Of a DNA stretch of 20,114 bases, positions 19,990 through 20,114 are shown piece by piece; the first letter of the stretch is position 1; each line of letters starts with the position of its first letter. The notes beneath the pieces were generated by a model that was not told the origin of the DNA, searched no databases, and saw only the letters and a program-made list of their open reading frames with translations. A program made the translations under genes and the position numbers. The stretch comes from a virus: IMG/VR virus record IMGVR_UViG_3300006802_000803, positions 1-20,114 of that record, one strand, 5' to 3'.

Positions 19990-20114
19990 ATTGCAGGTGT
20001 GCCACGAATCTTTGCCCTCTCTACTATAACAAAATCCGGCTCAGCTCAGGAGTTGCTGTGAAATCTCCATCAGGCGTGACTCACGACCCGTTGCCCTTAG
20101 GTATATATAAAAAG

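Larger units (their letters stand above)
19572..20071 (+). repeat. Dispersed TCTCCATT / GGAG repeat array in a GC-richer tract
   Basis: TCTCCATT starts at 19593, 19681, 19803, 19902 and 19985, with a one-base variant (TCTCCATC) at 20064, spaced 79-122 bases. Five of the six are preceded 17-36 bases upstream by a GGAG element (GGGAGG 19573; CAGGAG 19652, 19866, 19965, 20047), often with CTGTGAC-like bases between. GGAG and CTCC could pair; the best case is the 19967-19989 hairpin. Some copies share flanking bases (CACGAATCTTTGCC-like after the element). The first two copies lie in the nuclease gene. The remainder covers DNA with little coding evidence. The tract is clearly richer in G+C than most of the window. 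I do not recognise it as a known element. Confidence 0.6.

Noticed and set aside
19572-20071. Diversity-generating retroelement template/variable repeat pair
   Set aside because: The repeats share only short cores, there is no reverse transcriptase in the window, and no adenine-biased difference between copies.
1-20114. tRNA genes
   Set aside because: I looked for T-arm-like GGTTCRANNCC and acceptor pairing, including the GC-richer right end, and found no convincing cloverleaf.

Overview
The window reads as part of a tailed double-stranded DNA phage genome. It is AT-rich and densely packed, most genes touch or overlap by 1-60 bases, and it carries a phage lysozyme, a terminase small subunit and a compact phage-type replication set. 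The gene content (Pol I-type polymerase, AEP primase, SNF2 helicase, many tiny genes, no visible RNA polymerase) and low GC recall marine podoviral or pelagiphage-like genomes. That assignment is inference from memory, not from a search.

Layout. 1-3368 (+): the end of a structural-type gene, a membrane/coiled-coil protein, a T4-type lysozyme, an 11-residue Cys-rich micropeptide ORF, two exported proteins and another membrane-anchored coiled-coil protein. This looks like a lysis/cell-envelope block. 3345-6212 (-): a three-gene operon with an SNF2-family ATPase, an unknown protein and a protein resembling arginyl-tRNA-protein transferase (ATE). 6213-6293: overlapping divergent promoters. 6294-13443 (+): replication genes: unknown, coiled-coil protein, ssDNA-binding-like protein, terminator, AEP primase with a Zn cluster, UvrD-like helicase, PD-(D/E)XK nuclease, family A DNA polymerase with Leu at the 762-equivalent site, and a zinc ribbon. 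13469-15832 (+): a run of mostly tiny genes with a 2OG-Fe(II) oxygenase among them. 15614-16739 region (-): four small genes including an HExxH metallopeptidase. 16740-16964: a non-coding gap with six GGTWAC motifs, two of them in exact 11-bp tandem repeats. 16965-19717 (+): terminase small subunit, two unknowns, a C5 cytosine methyltransferase that contains a second long ORF in the +1 frame, a small ORF and a PD-(D/E)XK nuclease. 19572-20071: a GC-richer tract with six dispersed TCTCCAT[T/C] copies, five preceded by GGAG-type elements.

How the parts may work together. Primase, two helicases, polymerase, the ssDNA-binding candidate and the resolvase-like nuclease would form a near self-sufficient replisome. 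Terminase small subunit with its upstream repeat array suggests a packaging or regulatory site. The methyltransferase could modify phage or host DNA. The three observations I rate highest are the dual-coded methyltransferase locus (with a textbook ribosome binding site for the inner GTG start), the TCTCCATT/GGAG array at the right end, and the iteron-like array before the terminase gene.
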